From: Stutzerimonas azotifigens
Lineage (GTDB): Bacteria; Pseudomonadota; Gammaproteobacteria; Pseudomonadales; Pseudomonadaceae
Assembly (NCBI RefSeq): GCF_013522725.1
Contig: NZ_JAAMRF010000003.1
Coordinates: 525,567 to 589,566 of the forward strand
Reading direction: 5' to 3'
DNA length: 64,000 bases
Position numbers and translations under genes: made by a program. Shown piece after piece: positions 1 to 9,248 of the stretch; position 1 is the stretch's first letter, and each line of letters opens with the position of its first letter. Below the pieces are notes generated by a model. It ran no database searches and was not told where the DNA came from. It saw only the letters and a program-made list of their open reading frames with translations.

Positions 1-55
1 ATTGGAAGCGGTTCATCGAACCGGCATCCACGGCGTTACGCAATGGGTTGTTCAT
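1..55 (-). CDS. Partial CDS, N-terminus only; possible aromatic-acid MFS transporter
   Basis: The reverse strand has an ATG at 55 preceded by a GGAGAA ribosome binding site, and it stays open to the window edge. Only about 18 residues are visible (MNNPLRNAVDAGSMNRFQ). The closing RFQ resembles the start of the first membrane segment in AAHS-family aromatic-acid transporters such as PcaK or VanK, but 18 residues are too few for a firm call. A VanR-like palindrome lies about 150 bp upstream, so the gene may belong to the vanillate regulon. An aldehyde dehydrogenase or porin cannot be excluded. Confidence 0.4.
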   Translation of the reverse strand, partial: MNNPLRNAVDAGSMNRFQ

Positions 56-200
56 GGGCAGGTTCTCCGTCAGTGCGTCGAGTCGAGCGAGCGACGGGGA
101 GAGGCCTTGGGTGCGGGTGGGTAGGCGACAGCGGAGGCATGACACGGCATGACGATGATCCTCGTAATTATTTTTGTATAAGCGAGGCTAACTTTTCACT

Positions 201-212
201 AATGGATCCAGT
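201..212. promoter_or_regulatory. Second VanR-like operator (10 of 12 match)
   Basis: AATGGATCCAGT matches the vanA operator ATTGGATCCAAT at 10 of 12 positions and keeps the central GGATCC. It lies between the end of vanR and the truncated leftward gene, just upstream of a reverse-strand TTATAC that could be a -10 box. This position suits control of the leftward gene. Part of the similarity could be chance, because GGATCC is short. Confidence 0.45.
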
Positions 213-254
213 GATCAATAAGCGAAAGCGACATTCGTTCGGTAATCGAACAAA

Positions 255-959
255 TCATTTCCTGAGGATGACGACCTGATCTTTGTGCGGCGCGCTGAGC
301 ATTTCCCGATAGCGCAGGGTGACGTTGGCGTGCTCGCGCATGATCAGTTCGGCCCGAGCCCCCTGACCGTGGACCAGCGCGTCGACCACGGTGTGGTGCT
401 GCATGTGGGCGAAGTTGAAGCGGCGAAATTCGCGTGTCAGGTCGCTGAGGTTCACCGCCAGTGCGCTGACCGAAGCGAACGGCAGGTTCTCGTTTCTGAC
501 CAGGGTCACGGCAATTGCCGGATTGCCGCTGGCTTCGAGCAGAAGCTGGTGAAAGCGCAGGTTGATGTCGTGATAGACCTCCAGATCCTCTTCGGTGACA
601 TAACCCTTGGCGAATAGCGCGTCGCCATCATCCAGGCACTTTTCCAGAGCCGCCCGGATGTCCGGCGATAGACCCCTTTCGGCGGCCTGGCGCGCGGCCA
701 GGCCTTCAAGCACTCCGCGGATCTCGACAGCGCCCGCGATCTCGTCGGGGCTGACCGCGCGCACGACGTAGCCACGTGCTCCAGCCTTGCTCAGCAGCCC
801 CTCCTGCTCGAGCGTGCGAAAGGCGATGCGCACCGGCATGCGGGAGACGCCAAGCGACTCGGCGGTAGGAATCTCGGCGAGGCGCTCTCCTGCTGGAAGC
901 TCGCCCGAGGCGATCATCTTGCGCAGGGTGATCAGTACATGCTGGCCGGGTTTGCTCAT
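255..959 (-). CDS. vanR: GntR/FadR-type (FCD) repressor of the vanillate operon
   Basis: This is a transcriptional repressor of GntR type with an FCD effector domain. Residues 1-65 form the winged helix (ALRKMI-like helix, then PTAESLGVSRMPVRIAFRTL) and the rest is all-helical FCD. A motif NLRFHQLLLEASGN and later His residues fit the metal or effector pocket of the family. It is divergent from vanAB, and the palindrome in the shared gap equals the operator described for Caulobacter VanR, so vanillate-relieved repression is the expected role. The start at 959 (MSKPGQHV) is preferred on alignment grounds; a longer reading frame begins at 998. Neither start has a strong ribosome binding site. 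Confidence 0.82.
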   Translation of the reverse strand: MSKPGQHVLITLRKMIASGELPAGERLAEIPTAESLGVSRMPVRIAFRTLEQEGLLSKAGARGYVVRAVSPDEIAGAVEIRGVLEGLAARQAAERGLSPDIRAALEKCLDDGDALFAKGYVTEEDLEVYHDINLRFHQLLLEASGNPAIAVTLVRNENLPFASVSALAVNLSDLTREFRRFNFAHMQHHTVVDALVHGQGARAELIMREHANVTLRYREMLSAPHKDQVVILRK

Positions 960-1048
960 GACGTGGCGTCTGCCGTGCAGAGGGAAAGGAGGCCGCATTC
1001 TAACCCAGTCATCCCCAGCCGCTCGTCGACGGAGGCTGGGTCGAGTGG

Positions 1049-1088
1049 TTGACGGGGAAGTTTTTCTCCGGGCTTAATTGGATCCAAT
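1049..1088 (+). promoter_or_regulatory. vanA promoter with VanR operator
   Basis: TTGACG at 1049-1054 is a good -35 box, and a weak -10 box (GCTTAA) follows after 17 bp. The perfect 12-bp palindrome ATTGGATCCAAT at 1077-1088 overlaps the end of the -10 and the probable start site. This is the operator sequence known for VanR of Caulobacter. Bound repressor would block polymerase directly. The vanA ribosome binding site (AGGAGG) follows at about 1110. Confidence 0.7.
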
Positions 1089-1120
1089 ACAACGATAACA
1101 AAGCCCGATAGGAGGCCGTG

Positions 1121-2191
1121 ATGTTCCCCAAGAATGCTTGGTATGTCGCCTGTACCCCCGACGAAATCGACAGCAAACCGCTAGGCCGAATGATCTGCGG
1201 TGAACGCATCGTCTTCTATCGAGGCCATCAGGGACGTGTCGCGGCGGTGGAAGACTTCTGCCCGCACCGCGGCGCGCCCCTGTCGCTGGGATACGTAGAG
1301 GACGGCAATCTGGTGTGCGGCTATCACGGCCTGGTCATGGGCTGCGACGGCAGCGTCGTCTCCATGCCCGGCCAGCGTGTGCGCGGATTCCCATGCAACA
1401 AGCGTTTCGCGGTGGAAGAGCGCTACGGCTTCATCTGGGTTTGGCCTGGCGATCAGGAAAAGGCCGACCCGGCCAGCATTCATCATCTGGAATGGGCCGA
1501 CAGCCCCGACTGGGCTTATGGCGGTGGGCTGTTCCACATCGGCTGCGACTACCGGCTGATGATCGATAACCTCATGGACCTGACCCACGAAACCTATGTC
1601 CATGCCTCGAGCATTGGCCAGAAGGAAATCGACGAGGCGGCGCCCAAGACCACAGTGGACGGCGACACCGTCACCACCGCCCGGCACATGGAAAACATCA
1701 TGGCGCCGCCGTTCTGGCAGATGGCGTTGCGCGGCAACAACCTCGCCGACGACGTGCCCGTGGACCGCTGGCAGATCTGCCGCTTCAGCCCGCCGAGCCA
1801 CGTATTGATCGAAGTGGGCGTCGCCCATGCCGGCCACGGCGGCTATGACGCCGATCCGAAGTACAAGGCGTCGAGCATCGTGGTGGACTTCATCACCCCC
1901 GAGACCGAGACCTCGATCTGGTACTTCTGGGGCATGGCGCGCAGCTTCAACCCGCAGGATCAGGCGCTGACCGAGTCGATCCGTGAGGGCCAGGGCAAGA
2001 TATTCTCGGAAGACCTGGAGATGCTCGAGCGTCAGCAGCGCAACCTGCTGGCCTATCCCGATCGCACCCTGCTCAAGCTCAACATCGATGCCGGGGGCGT
2101 CCAGGCGCGCAAGATTCTCGACCGGCTCATCGCCGCCGAATCCGAACCCGATGTCGTGCCGGTGAAGATCGTGGGTGGAGGTGCGGCATGA
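1121..2191 (+). CDS. vanA: Vanillate O-demethylase oxygenase subunit
   Basis: VanA is the terminal oxygenase of the two-component vanillate demethylase, which converts vanillate to protocatechuate and formaldehyde. The 356-residue protein has a Rieske [2Fe-2S] site (C47-x-H49 and C66-x-x-H69, in CPHRG and CGYHG) and a mononuclear iron motif DLTHETYVH with His156 and His161. Sequence and length fit pseudomonad VanA throughout. The ATG at 1121 has an AGGAGG ribosome binding site; a GTG three bases upstream is less likely. The stop overlaps the start of vanB by four bases, so the subunits are translationally coupled. Transcription is probably repressed by the divergent VanR. Confidence 0.96.
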   Translation: MFPKNAWYVACTPDEIDSKPLGRMICGERIVFYRGHQGRVAAVEDFCPHRGAPLSLGYVEDGNLVCGYHGLVMGCDGSVVSMPGQRVRGFPCNKRFAVEERYGFIWVWPGDQEKADPASIHHLEWADSPDWAYGGGLFHIGCDYRLMIDNLMDLTHETYVHASSIGQKEIDEAAPKTTVDGDTVTTARHMENIMAPPFWQMALRGNNLADDVPVDRWQICRFSPPSHVLIEVGVAHAGHGGYDADPKYKASSIVVDFITPETETSIWYFWGMARSFNPQDQALTESIREGQGKIFSEDLEMLERQQRNLLAYPDRTLLKLNIDAGGVQARKILDRLIAAESEPDVVPVKIVGGGAA

Positions 2192-3138
2192 TCACCGTCA
2201 GGGTCGCCGCGTGCAGGCAGGAAGCGCTGGATATCGTCGGCATCGAGTTGGTTCGTGAAGACGGCGCGCCATTGCCGGCCTTCAGTGCAGGCTCCCACAT
2301 CGACGTGCATTTGCCAGATGGGCTGATCCGCCAGTACTCGCTGTGCAACCACCCGGACGAGTCCCATCGCTACCAGATCGGCGTGTTGAAGGATCCCGCG
2401 TCGCGCGGTGGCTCCGAAGCCATCCACGCGCTGACCGAAGGCACCGAGCTGCAGATCAGCGAACCCCGCAACTTGTTTCCCCTGGCGCATGAGGCGCGAC
2501 GAAGCCTGCTGTTCGCCGGGGGCATCGGCATCACGCCGATCCTTTGCATGGCCGAGCGACTGGCCCACATGGGCGGCGATTTCGAGCTGCACTACTGCGC
2601 GCGCTCCGCCGAGCGCGCGGCCTTCGTCGAGCGGCTACGCCAGGCCTCCTTCAGCGACCGCGTGCACTTCCATTTCGACGACGGCAACGGTGGCGAGCCG
2701 CTGGACGCATCGGCGCTGTTGTCCGAGCCGGCCGAGGGCACGCACCTGTACGTCTGCGGCCCTGGCGGTTTCATGGACCACGTGCTGGGCACGGCGAAGG
2801 CGCAGGGTTGGGACGAAGCGAACCTGCACCGGGAGTACTTCAGCGCAGCGCCCACCGCCCAGGCGGACGACGGCAGTTTCGAAATCCAGCTGAGCAGCAG
2901 TGGGCAGGTGTTTCAGGTGCCTGCTGACCAGAGCGTCGCCCAGGTGCTGGAAGCGGCAGGCGTCATCGTGCCGCTGTCCTGCGAACAGGGCATCTGCGGC
3001 ACCTGCCTGACCCGTGTGCTGGAGGGCGAACCGGATCACCGCGACCTGTTCATGACCGAGGCGGAACAGGCAGCGAACGACCAGTTCACCCCCTGCTGCT
3101 CTCGGTCGAAGAGTGCGAGGCTTGTGCTGGATCTTTAA
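2188..3138 (+). CDS. vanB: Vanillate O-demethylase reductase subunit
   Basis: VanB passes electrons from NAD(P)H to VanA. The 316 residues show the phthalate dioxygenase reductase layout: a flavin domain with RQYSLC (about 48-53), a nucleotide-binding domain with GGIGITP (111-117) and CGPGGFM (about 190-196), and a C-terminal plant-type [2Fe-2S] domain with Cys265, Cys270, Cys273 and Cys303. The ATG overlaps the vanA stop (ATGA). No clear terminator follows. Confidence 0.95.
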   Translation: MITVRVAACRQEALDIVGIELVREDGAPLPAFSAGSHIDVHLPDGLIRQYSLCNHPDESHRYQIGVLKDPASRGGSEAIHALTEGTELQISEPRNLFPLAHEARRSLLFAGGIGITPILCMAERLAHMGGDFELHYCARSAERAAFVERLRQASFSDRVHFHFDDGNGGEPLDASALLSEPAEGTHLYVCGPGGFMDHVLGTAKAQGWDEANLHREYFSAAPTAQADDGSFEIQLSSSGQVFQVPADQSVAQVLEAAGVIVPLSCEQGICGTCLTRVLEGEPDHRDLFMTEAEQAANDQFTPCCSRSKSARLVLDL

Positions 3139-3451
3139 CGGATTCGGTATGCACCTGTTAAGAGAAGCGTATTCATGAGCACGCCGGCGGTTCCGCAGCT
3201 GGCGCTCTCTGGGCCAGATGCGCAAAGGCAGGTGATTTAGTGCGCAACAGAGCCGGGCTACCTGGCGCGTGACGGTTTTAAAAGCTTTGGCCACCGCCCG
3301 GCACTGGGATGCGCTAATACTGATCCGCACAGCCGGGCTCACTGCCAGCGAGCAGACGGCGAAATTTCTTGATTCGCCAAGAGTTCACCAAAGCAGAAAT
3401 TCGATCAGCTAAACGGTTCGAGCTAAAGAGCGCTTGCTTGGCGATGCAGGG
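3139..3451. other. Intergenic stretch without a supported gene
   Basis: This 313-bp gap separates vanB from the convergent tetR-type gene. I see no good hairpin with a T-run and no open frame with a plausible start. A 21-codon frame at about 3175-3240 lacks a ribosome binding site. The sequence could be decayed coding DNA, but nothing in it was recognisable. Confidence 0.5.
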
Positions 3452-4063
3452 TTAAAGCTCTGTTCTCAAACTGTCGAAGGCGTCCCGCAGGAACTTGGCC
3501 GCCGGCTTTCGCGGGCCGGTCTGCTCTCGCCATGACGACAGCGCGACTCGCATCGCACCGATGGACACCATGGCCACCATCCGCAGCGCCGGACGGCGCT
3601 CGGGCTGTCGCCAGACCTCGCACAGTGCGTTGAAGAGCGACCGCTCCTGTTCCGCATAGTGTGCCTGCTTGCGCACAAGCAGCGTTTCGCTCGACATCAT
3701 CAGATTGTCGATAGCGATCATCTCCTCGCTCGTATAGCGCTCGATGCGCTTCACCATCACATTACGAACGGCATCAAGCGGCGGTACGTCGGGCGATGTC
3801 TTCAGCAGATCGGCAATCAGCATGGCCGAATCGGCATCCAGTCCGAACAAGATGATGTCGTCCTTCGACTTGAAGTACGAGAAGAAGGTGCGGCGCGAGA
3901 TGCCGGCGGCTGCCGCGATGTCGTCCAGCGTTGTGCCGTGGTAGCCGTTGGCGAGGAACAAGCTCAACGCGGCTTCGGCGATGCGCTGGCGTGTTTCGCG
4001 GCGCTTGCGTTCGCGCAAGCCTTCTGAAGGTGCGATGCCTGAACTGGCAGGAATTTCCGACAT
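3452..4063 (-). CDS. TetR/AcrR-family transcriptional regulator
   Basis: This 203-residue protein has an N-terminal TetR helix-turn-helix at about residues 20-65 (RQRIAEAALSLFLANGYHGT, then TLDDIAAAAGISRRTFFSYF) and a variable helical ligand domain. The start MSEIPAS at 4063 is preferred; a longer frame to 4111 would run through the operator sequence. It is divergent from an exported SDR gene, and the shared gap holds two palindromes, so it most likely represses itself and the SDR/transporter unit. The ligand cannot be deduced. Confidence 0.9.
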   Translation of the reverse strand: MSEIPASSGIAPSEGLRERKRRETRQRIAEAALSLFLANGYHGTTLDDIAAAAGISRRTFFSYFKSKDDIILFGLDADSAMLIADLLKTSPDVPPLDAVRNVMVKRIERYTSEEMIAIDNLMMSSETLLVRKQAHYAEQERSLFNALCEVWRQPERRPALRMVAMVSIGAMRVALSSWREQTGPRKPAAKFLRDAFDSLRTEL

Positions 4064-4083
4064 TTTAAATGGCCTATTGCGTG

Positions 4084-4121
4084 TCTGCACTGAGTGCATT
4101 AGATTTGGCACTCAGTGCAGA
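4084..4121. promoter_or_regulatory. Nested palindromic operator of the TetR-type regulator
   Basis: A perfect 14-bp inverted repeat (arms 4084-4097 and 4108-4121, spacer 10 bp) lies in the divergent gap. Each arm is itself nearly palindromic: TGCACTGAGTGCA at 4086-4098 and GCACTCAGTGC at 4108-4118. The two centres are 21 bp apart, about two helical turns, which suits two TetR dimers on one face of DNA. Confidence 0.7.
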
Positions 4122-4168
4122 TATTTATGCATCTAGCTTACGTTCCTTTCCCCAGCAAGGCAAAGACC

Positions 4169-5266
4169 ATGGCTAACTGGACAGATTCCAATACCCACTC
4201 TTGGCGCTCCCGCACTGCGGTTGCCACTGGAACGGCGACCTTAGATTCTAAGGCGCGGCATGCGTACTCCCGGTGGCGAACCTGCCTCGCCACCCTCGGT
4301 TTACTAGTGATCTCTGCAAGTGCCTCGGGCGGTTCGATTGATCAGAGCCCGCCCAAACCCGATTGGAGCGCTGCCGACATGCCTTCTCAGAAGGGGCGCA
4401 TCTTCCTCGTCACGGGCGGCACGAGCGGCATCGGGTACGAAAGCGCCAAAGCCCTGGCCGGCGCAGGTGCGCAGGTCGTGATCGCGGCGCGCAATTCGAA
4501 GCAAGGCGAGGAAGCGATCACGAGCATCCGCCAGCAAACGCCCGACGCGCGCTTGCGCTTCGAGTCGCTCGACTTGGCTGACCTGTCGTCGGTCCGCGCG
4601 CTGAGTGAGCGCCTCAATGCGACGCTCCCCCGTCTCGACGGCCTGATCAACAATGCGGGAATCATGGAACCGCCGGAACGCGGTACATCGGCGGACGGGT
4701 TCGAAATGCAATTTGCCGTCAACTACCTGGGCCACTTCGCCTTGACCGCAGAGCTACTGCCGTTGTTGCAAAGGGCCGATTCGCCCCGCGTCGTCACGTT
4801 GTCCAGCATAGCCGCCGCCCGCGGCGGTGCCATCCACTTCCAGGATATGCAATTCGAGCAAGACTACGATCCAATGGCTGCCTATAGCCAATCGAAGCTG
4901 GCCTGCCTGATGTTTGCTCGGGAACTGCAACGGCGCAGCGATGCACGAGGTTGGGGCATACAGAGCCTTGCATCTCATCCGGGAGTCTCGCGCACCAACC
5001 TGTTGGCCAATCGCGGCGGCGTTTCGGGGTTCGTTCGTCGCAACCTGCCGTTTCTGTTCCAGCCGGCCGCGCAGGGCGCGTTGCCGACGCTATATGCCGC
5101 CACCGCGGTGGAGGCACAAGGCGGAACCTACTACGGGCCTACGGGCATGATGGAAGTGCGCGGCCCGCTCGGCCTCGCCAAGGTACCCCCCGCTGCCACG
5201 GATGCCGACACGGCCTCGCGCCTTTGGGCGATCAGCGAGGAGCTCAGCGGCACGCGGTTCCCTTAG
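4169..5266 (+). CDS. Short-chain dehydrogenase/reductase with export signal (copy 1)
   Basis: This is an NAD(P)-dependent SDR of the retinol-dehydrogenase-like group, 365 residues. The Rossmann motif TGGTSGIG is at 82-89, NNAG at 161-164, catalytic Ser at about 212 and YSQSK (Tyr239, Lys243). A hydrophobic stretch at about 40-52 after basic residues (SRWRTC, then LATLGLLVISASASG) looks like a Sec signal or anchor placed before the SDR domain, so the enzyme may act outside the cytoplasm, which is unusual. The signal has a long, odd N-terminal region and the start is uncertain (4115 is an alternative). It is a paralogue of the SDR at 7307, divergent from the TetR gene and upstream of the transporter. 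The substrate is unknown. Confidence 0.85.
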   Translation: MANWTDSNTHSWRSRTAVATGTATLDSKARHAYSRWRTCLATLGLLVISASASGGSIDQSPPKPDWSAADMPSQKGRIFLVTGGTSGIGYESAKALAGAGAQVVIAARNSKQGEEAITSIRQQTPDARLRFESLDLADLSSVRALSERLNATLPRLDGLINNAGIMEPPERGTSADGFEMQFAVNYLGHFALTAELLPLLQRADSPRVVTLSSIAAARGGAIHFQDMQFEQDYDPMAAYSQSKLACLMFARELQRRSDARGWGIQSLASHPGVSRTNLLANRGGVSGFVRRNLPFLFQPAAQGALPTLYAATAVEAQGGTYYGPTGMMEVRGPLGLAKVPPAATDADTASRLWAISEELSGTRFP

Positions 5267-5375
5267 CGCCCTCGCTGATTGATCGCTCGCCTCTGCTCCC
5301 TTCGCGACTGGCGACCGACCCGATCCCCACTCTCGTTTCCGGCGCCGACGTGTTCCGGTACAGGAGCTTATTCCC

Positions 5376-6782
<1,407 letters not shown>

Positions 6783-6846
6783 ATGCGACCCCAAGCCTTC
6801 TGCATACCAAGGTAGGAAACCAACCCATGGCTATTGGAACCACGAG

Positions 6847-7212
6847 ATGAACCTGTCTGCACGAACACTTACCAAGCTCGCTCGTCCTGCCGACGCGAGG
6901 ACGAAGTTACCAGTCCGATTCTCGGCCTTGCTGGTGGTTCCTGTGCTCTTGACTGCTTGCGCTCAGGCTCCCAAGAGCACGGTGGACGAGCCGCAGTTCG
7001 GAACACTGTCTTGCGCAGAGTTGGCCCAGCAAGCAGAGGAGGGAAGTGCGTCGAAGGCTGTCGCAGATCAGGCCAAGAGTGATTCCTGGCGCGCTGTTGT
7101 GCCCTTCATCGTGGCAGCCCGCTACGGTCAAGCGGCCTTTGCCTCCAGTGAGGCGGAAAAGCGTTTGGCTTTGCTTACGCAGCAGTCAACCCGGCTGGGT
7201 TGTGTTCTTTGA
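6847..7212 (+). CDS. Small lipoprotein of unknown function
   Basis: This 121-residue protein has a lipoprotein signal: basic N-terminus, hydrophobic core and the lipobox LLTAC at about residue 37. The mature part is short and helical-looking, with two further Cys residues (in LSCAEL and RLGC) that could form a disulfide. The start at 6847 places the signal correctly; upstream in-frame sequence overlaps the transporter end. I do not recognise the family. It sits between the transporter and the second exported SDR, which suggests a role in the same envelope system. Confidence 0.7.
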   Translation: MNLSARTLTKLARPADARTKLPVRFSALLVVPVLLTACAQAPKSTVDEPQFGTLSCAELAQQAEEGSASKAVADQAKSDSWRAVVPFIVAARYGQAAFASSEAEKRLALLTQQSTRLGCVL

Positions 7213-7306
7213 TTTCTTTCCGAGTAAACGTTCGTCGACAGGATTGCTTCGATTGCTCAGACGCTTCTGACCCCTCGATGCAATTCTCCAACTTGAGGGC
7301 ACAAAG

Positions 7307-8365
7307 ATGATCAACGTACTGCGAACGAGAAATACGCGTATGGCGCGTTCCGGATGGCAAAGCCGCCTCGCCGCCTGTGGCGTGCTGCTGAGCTGCGTAA
7401 TTGCCGTGGGCAGCGCGGCGGCGCAGAGCTCGCCCCAACCCGATTGGAACCCTGCCGACATGCCATCTCAGAAGGGGCGCATCTTCCTTGTCACTGGCGG
7501 AACCAGTGGCATGGGGTATGAGGACGCCAAAACCCTGGCTGCCGCGGGTGCCCAGGTTGTGATCGCGGCGCGCAACCCCCAGCGGGGTCAGGAAGCGATC
7601 GACCGGATCAAGCAGGAAGTGCCCAAAGCCCAGGTGCAGTTCGAATCCGTTGACCTGTCCGATCTGTCCTCGGTCCGTGCGCTGGGCCAACGTCTCGGCA
7701 CCACGCTGCCCCGACTGGATGGACTGATCAACAACGCGGCCATCATGGCGCCTCCCGAGCGCGGCACCTCCGCGGATGGCTTGGAGATGCAATTCGCCAC
7801 GAACTACGCGGGGCACTTTGTTCTGACTGCCGAGCTGTTGCCGCTGTTGCGCAAGAGCGATTCTCCTCGCGTCGTGACGTTGTCCAGTATTGCCGTTCAC
7901 CGTGGCAGCATCAATTTCGACGACCTTCAGTTCACGCAGGCGTACGAGCCGATGCTTACCTACGCTCAGTCCAAACTGGCATGTTTGATGTTTGCGTTCG
8001 AACTGCAACGGCGCAGCGATGCCGCAGGCTGGGGCATCCAGAGCCTGGCCGCCCACCCCGGTGTCGCGGTGACCGAACTGGTCGCACGCGGCCCCGGCCT
8101 GGAAAGCGAACAGGGACGTCAATGGTCTGCCATGCGTGAGCACCTCCAGACCGCGACCCAGGGCGCAGTGCCCACGCTGTATGCCGCCACCGCACCCGAG
8201 GCGCAAGGCGGAGCCTACTACGGGCCGACTGGCCCGAACGAGATGGCGGGGCCGCTTGGCCTGGCGACCGTCCCCCCGCTCGCCAGCGATGCTGCGGCCG
8301 CTGCCCGTCTGTGGACAATCACCGAAGAGATCACCGGCACGAGGTTCCCCGCGCGCGGCCGTTGA
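7307..8365 (+). CDS. Short-chain dehydrogenase/reductase with Sec signal (copy 2)
   Basis: This 352-residue SDR is a close paralogue of the one at 4169; both carry DMPSQKGRIFLVTGGTSG and end in GTRFP. It has TGGTSGMG at about 63-70, NNAA at 142-145 in place of NNAG, and YAQSK (Tyr219, Lys223). The N-terminus is a clean Sec signal: basic residues, a hydrophobic core at 21-36 and GSAAAQ before the mature protein, so a periplasmic location is likely. Translation may begin at Met1 or Met12. The C-terminus runs on a few codons beyond the end of copy 1 and meets a fossil of the transporter gene. Substrate unknown. Confidence 0.88.
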   Translation: MINVLRTRNTRMARSGWQSRLAACGVLLSCVIAVGSAAAQSSPQPDWNPADMPSQKGRIFLVTGGTSGMGYEDAKTLAAAGAQVVIAARNPQRGQEAIDRIKQEVPKAQVQFESVDLSDLSSVRALGQRLGTTLPRLDGLINNAAIMAPPERGTSADGLEMQFATNYAGHFVLTAELLPLLRKSDSPRVVTLSSIAVHRGSINFDDLQFTQAYEPMLTYAQSKLACLMFAFELQRRSDAAGWGIQSLAAHPGVAVTELVARGPGLESEQGRQWSAMREHLQTATQGAVPTLYAATAPEAQGGAYYGPTGPNEMAGPLGLATVPPLASDAAAAARLWTITEEITGTRFPARGR

Positions 8366-8371
8366 TCGCAT

Positions 8372-8450
8372 CGTCAGGGGCAAGCGCCTCTTCTACCTGA
8401 TCGCAGTCGGCGACGCGCTCTGCGCGATCTTCGGCCCTGGCTGCTTGGCG
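8372..8450 (+). pseudogene. Fossil of a second Npt-like transporter gene
   Basis: Read in one frame, this segment gives GKRLFYLIAVGDALCAIFGP, which matches GKRFFALISVGGTLGAIFGP of the intact transporter (DNA near 5839-5898). The similarity also holds at the nucleotide level, with most differences at third codon positions. Nothing of the gene on either side remains. Because it lies just after the second SDR, as the intact transporter follows the first, it marks an SDR-transporter tandem duplication whose second transporter was nearly deleted. Confidence 0.75.
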
Positions 8451-8477
8451 AAACCCGAGGCTATCCAGCGGTCGCCA

Positions 8478-8524
8478 AACAGCCTCAGCAGGCGCTGGTA
8501 TAGGCAGCGCCTGCTGAGGCTGTT
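8478..8524. repeat. Perfect 20-bp inverted repeat (hairpin)
   Basis: Arms 8478-8497 and 8505-8524 are exact reverse complements around a 7-nt loop. The GC-rich stem could end transcription of the SDR unit, but the following T-run is about 17 bp away. It lies at the edge of the transporter fossil and may also be a rearrangement scar. Confidence 0.75.
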
Positions 8525-8634
8525 GATCGAATCGTGACGTGTTTTTTCCATGGACGAGGCGCAGGACTCCAACGCCACCATCCGAAATAAGTCCCTGCTG
8601 ATCCGCTGGCGTCCCTCAATCGAGTCTTTGTCCT

Positions 8635-9216
8635 ATGAACGAGCAACTTAGCTTTCTATGCAACTGGGTCAGTGCGCCTAGGCGCGTCGCCGCAATCGCC
8701 CCATCGAGCAAAGCGCTCGCCACGCTGATCACGAGCGGAGTCTCACTCAACGACGCGCCCGTGATCGAACTCGGCGCAGGTACGGGCGTGTTTACACGAC
8801 AGCTCATTGAAAGGGGCATTCCACAGGAACAACTTGCCCTCGTCGAGTTCGGCTCGCACTTCGCGCGAAGTCTGCGAGAGGAGTTCCCAGCGATCAGAGT
8901 CTTCTGCATGGATGCGGCCCGGCTCGGGGGCATACAGCTATTCGGCAGAGAAAAGGCCGGTGCGGTGGTCAGTGGCCTGCCCTTGCTTTCGATGCCGCCC
9001 TTGCAAGTTGTACGCATCCTGAGGGGAGCGTTCGCACATCTACGTCAAGACGGTGCGTTCTATCAGTTCACCTACGGCCCCCGTTGCCCCGTTCCTCGGG
9101 CGATCCTTGAGCGTTTCGGCCTCCGGGCGCGCTACGTCGGCGGGACTCTGGCGAACCTTCCACCAGCGGCCGTCTTTCAAATCTCTCGCAAACCCATTCC
9201 GGCCAAGGTCTTCTAG
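8635..9216 (+). CDS. PmtA-like SAM-dependent methyltransferase
   Basis: This 193-residue protein resembles bacterial phospholipid N-methyltransferases (COG3963 type). The N-terminal FLCNWVSAPRRVAAIAPSS matches the amphipathic membrane-binding start seen in PmtA-like enzymes, and VIELGAGTGVFTRQL (about 43-57) is the SAM-binding motif I. The fold continues to about residue 185. Such enzymes methylate phosphatidylethanolamine, but members without proven activity are common. It follows the 20-bp inverted repeat and precedes the secreted hydrolase by 32 bp, so the two may be co-transcribed. Confidence 0.8.
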   Translation: MNEQLSFLCNWVSAPRRVAAIAPSSKALATLITSGVSLNDAPVIELGAGTGVFTRQLIERGIPQEQLALVEFGSHFARSLREEFPAIRVFCMDAARLGGIQLFGREKAGAVVSGLPLLSMPPLQVVRILRGAFAHLRQDGAFYQFTYGPRCPVPRAILERFGLRARYVGGTLANLPPAAVFQISRKPIPAKVF

Positions 9217-9248
9217 CCGAAGCAGCGCGGTTCGACACCAGGAGTCTT

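Noticed and set aside
8478..8524. Possible integron attC site in the 20-bp inverted repeat
   Set aside because: The arms pair perfectly with no extrahelical bases, and the flanks do not match the RYYYAAC/GTTRRRY core sites; no cassette-like gene lies beside it.
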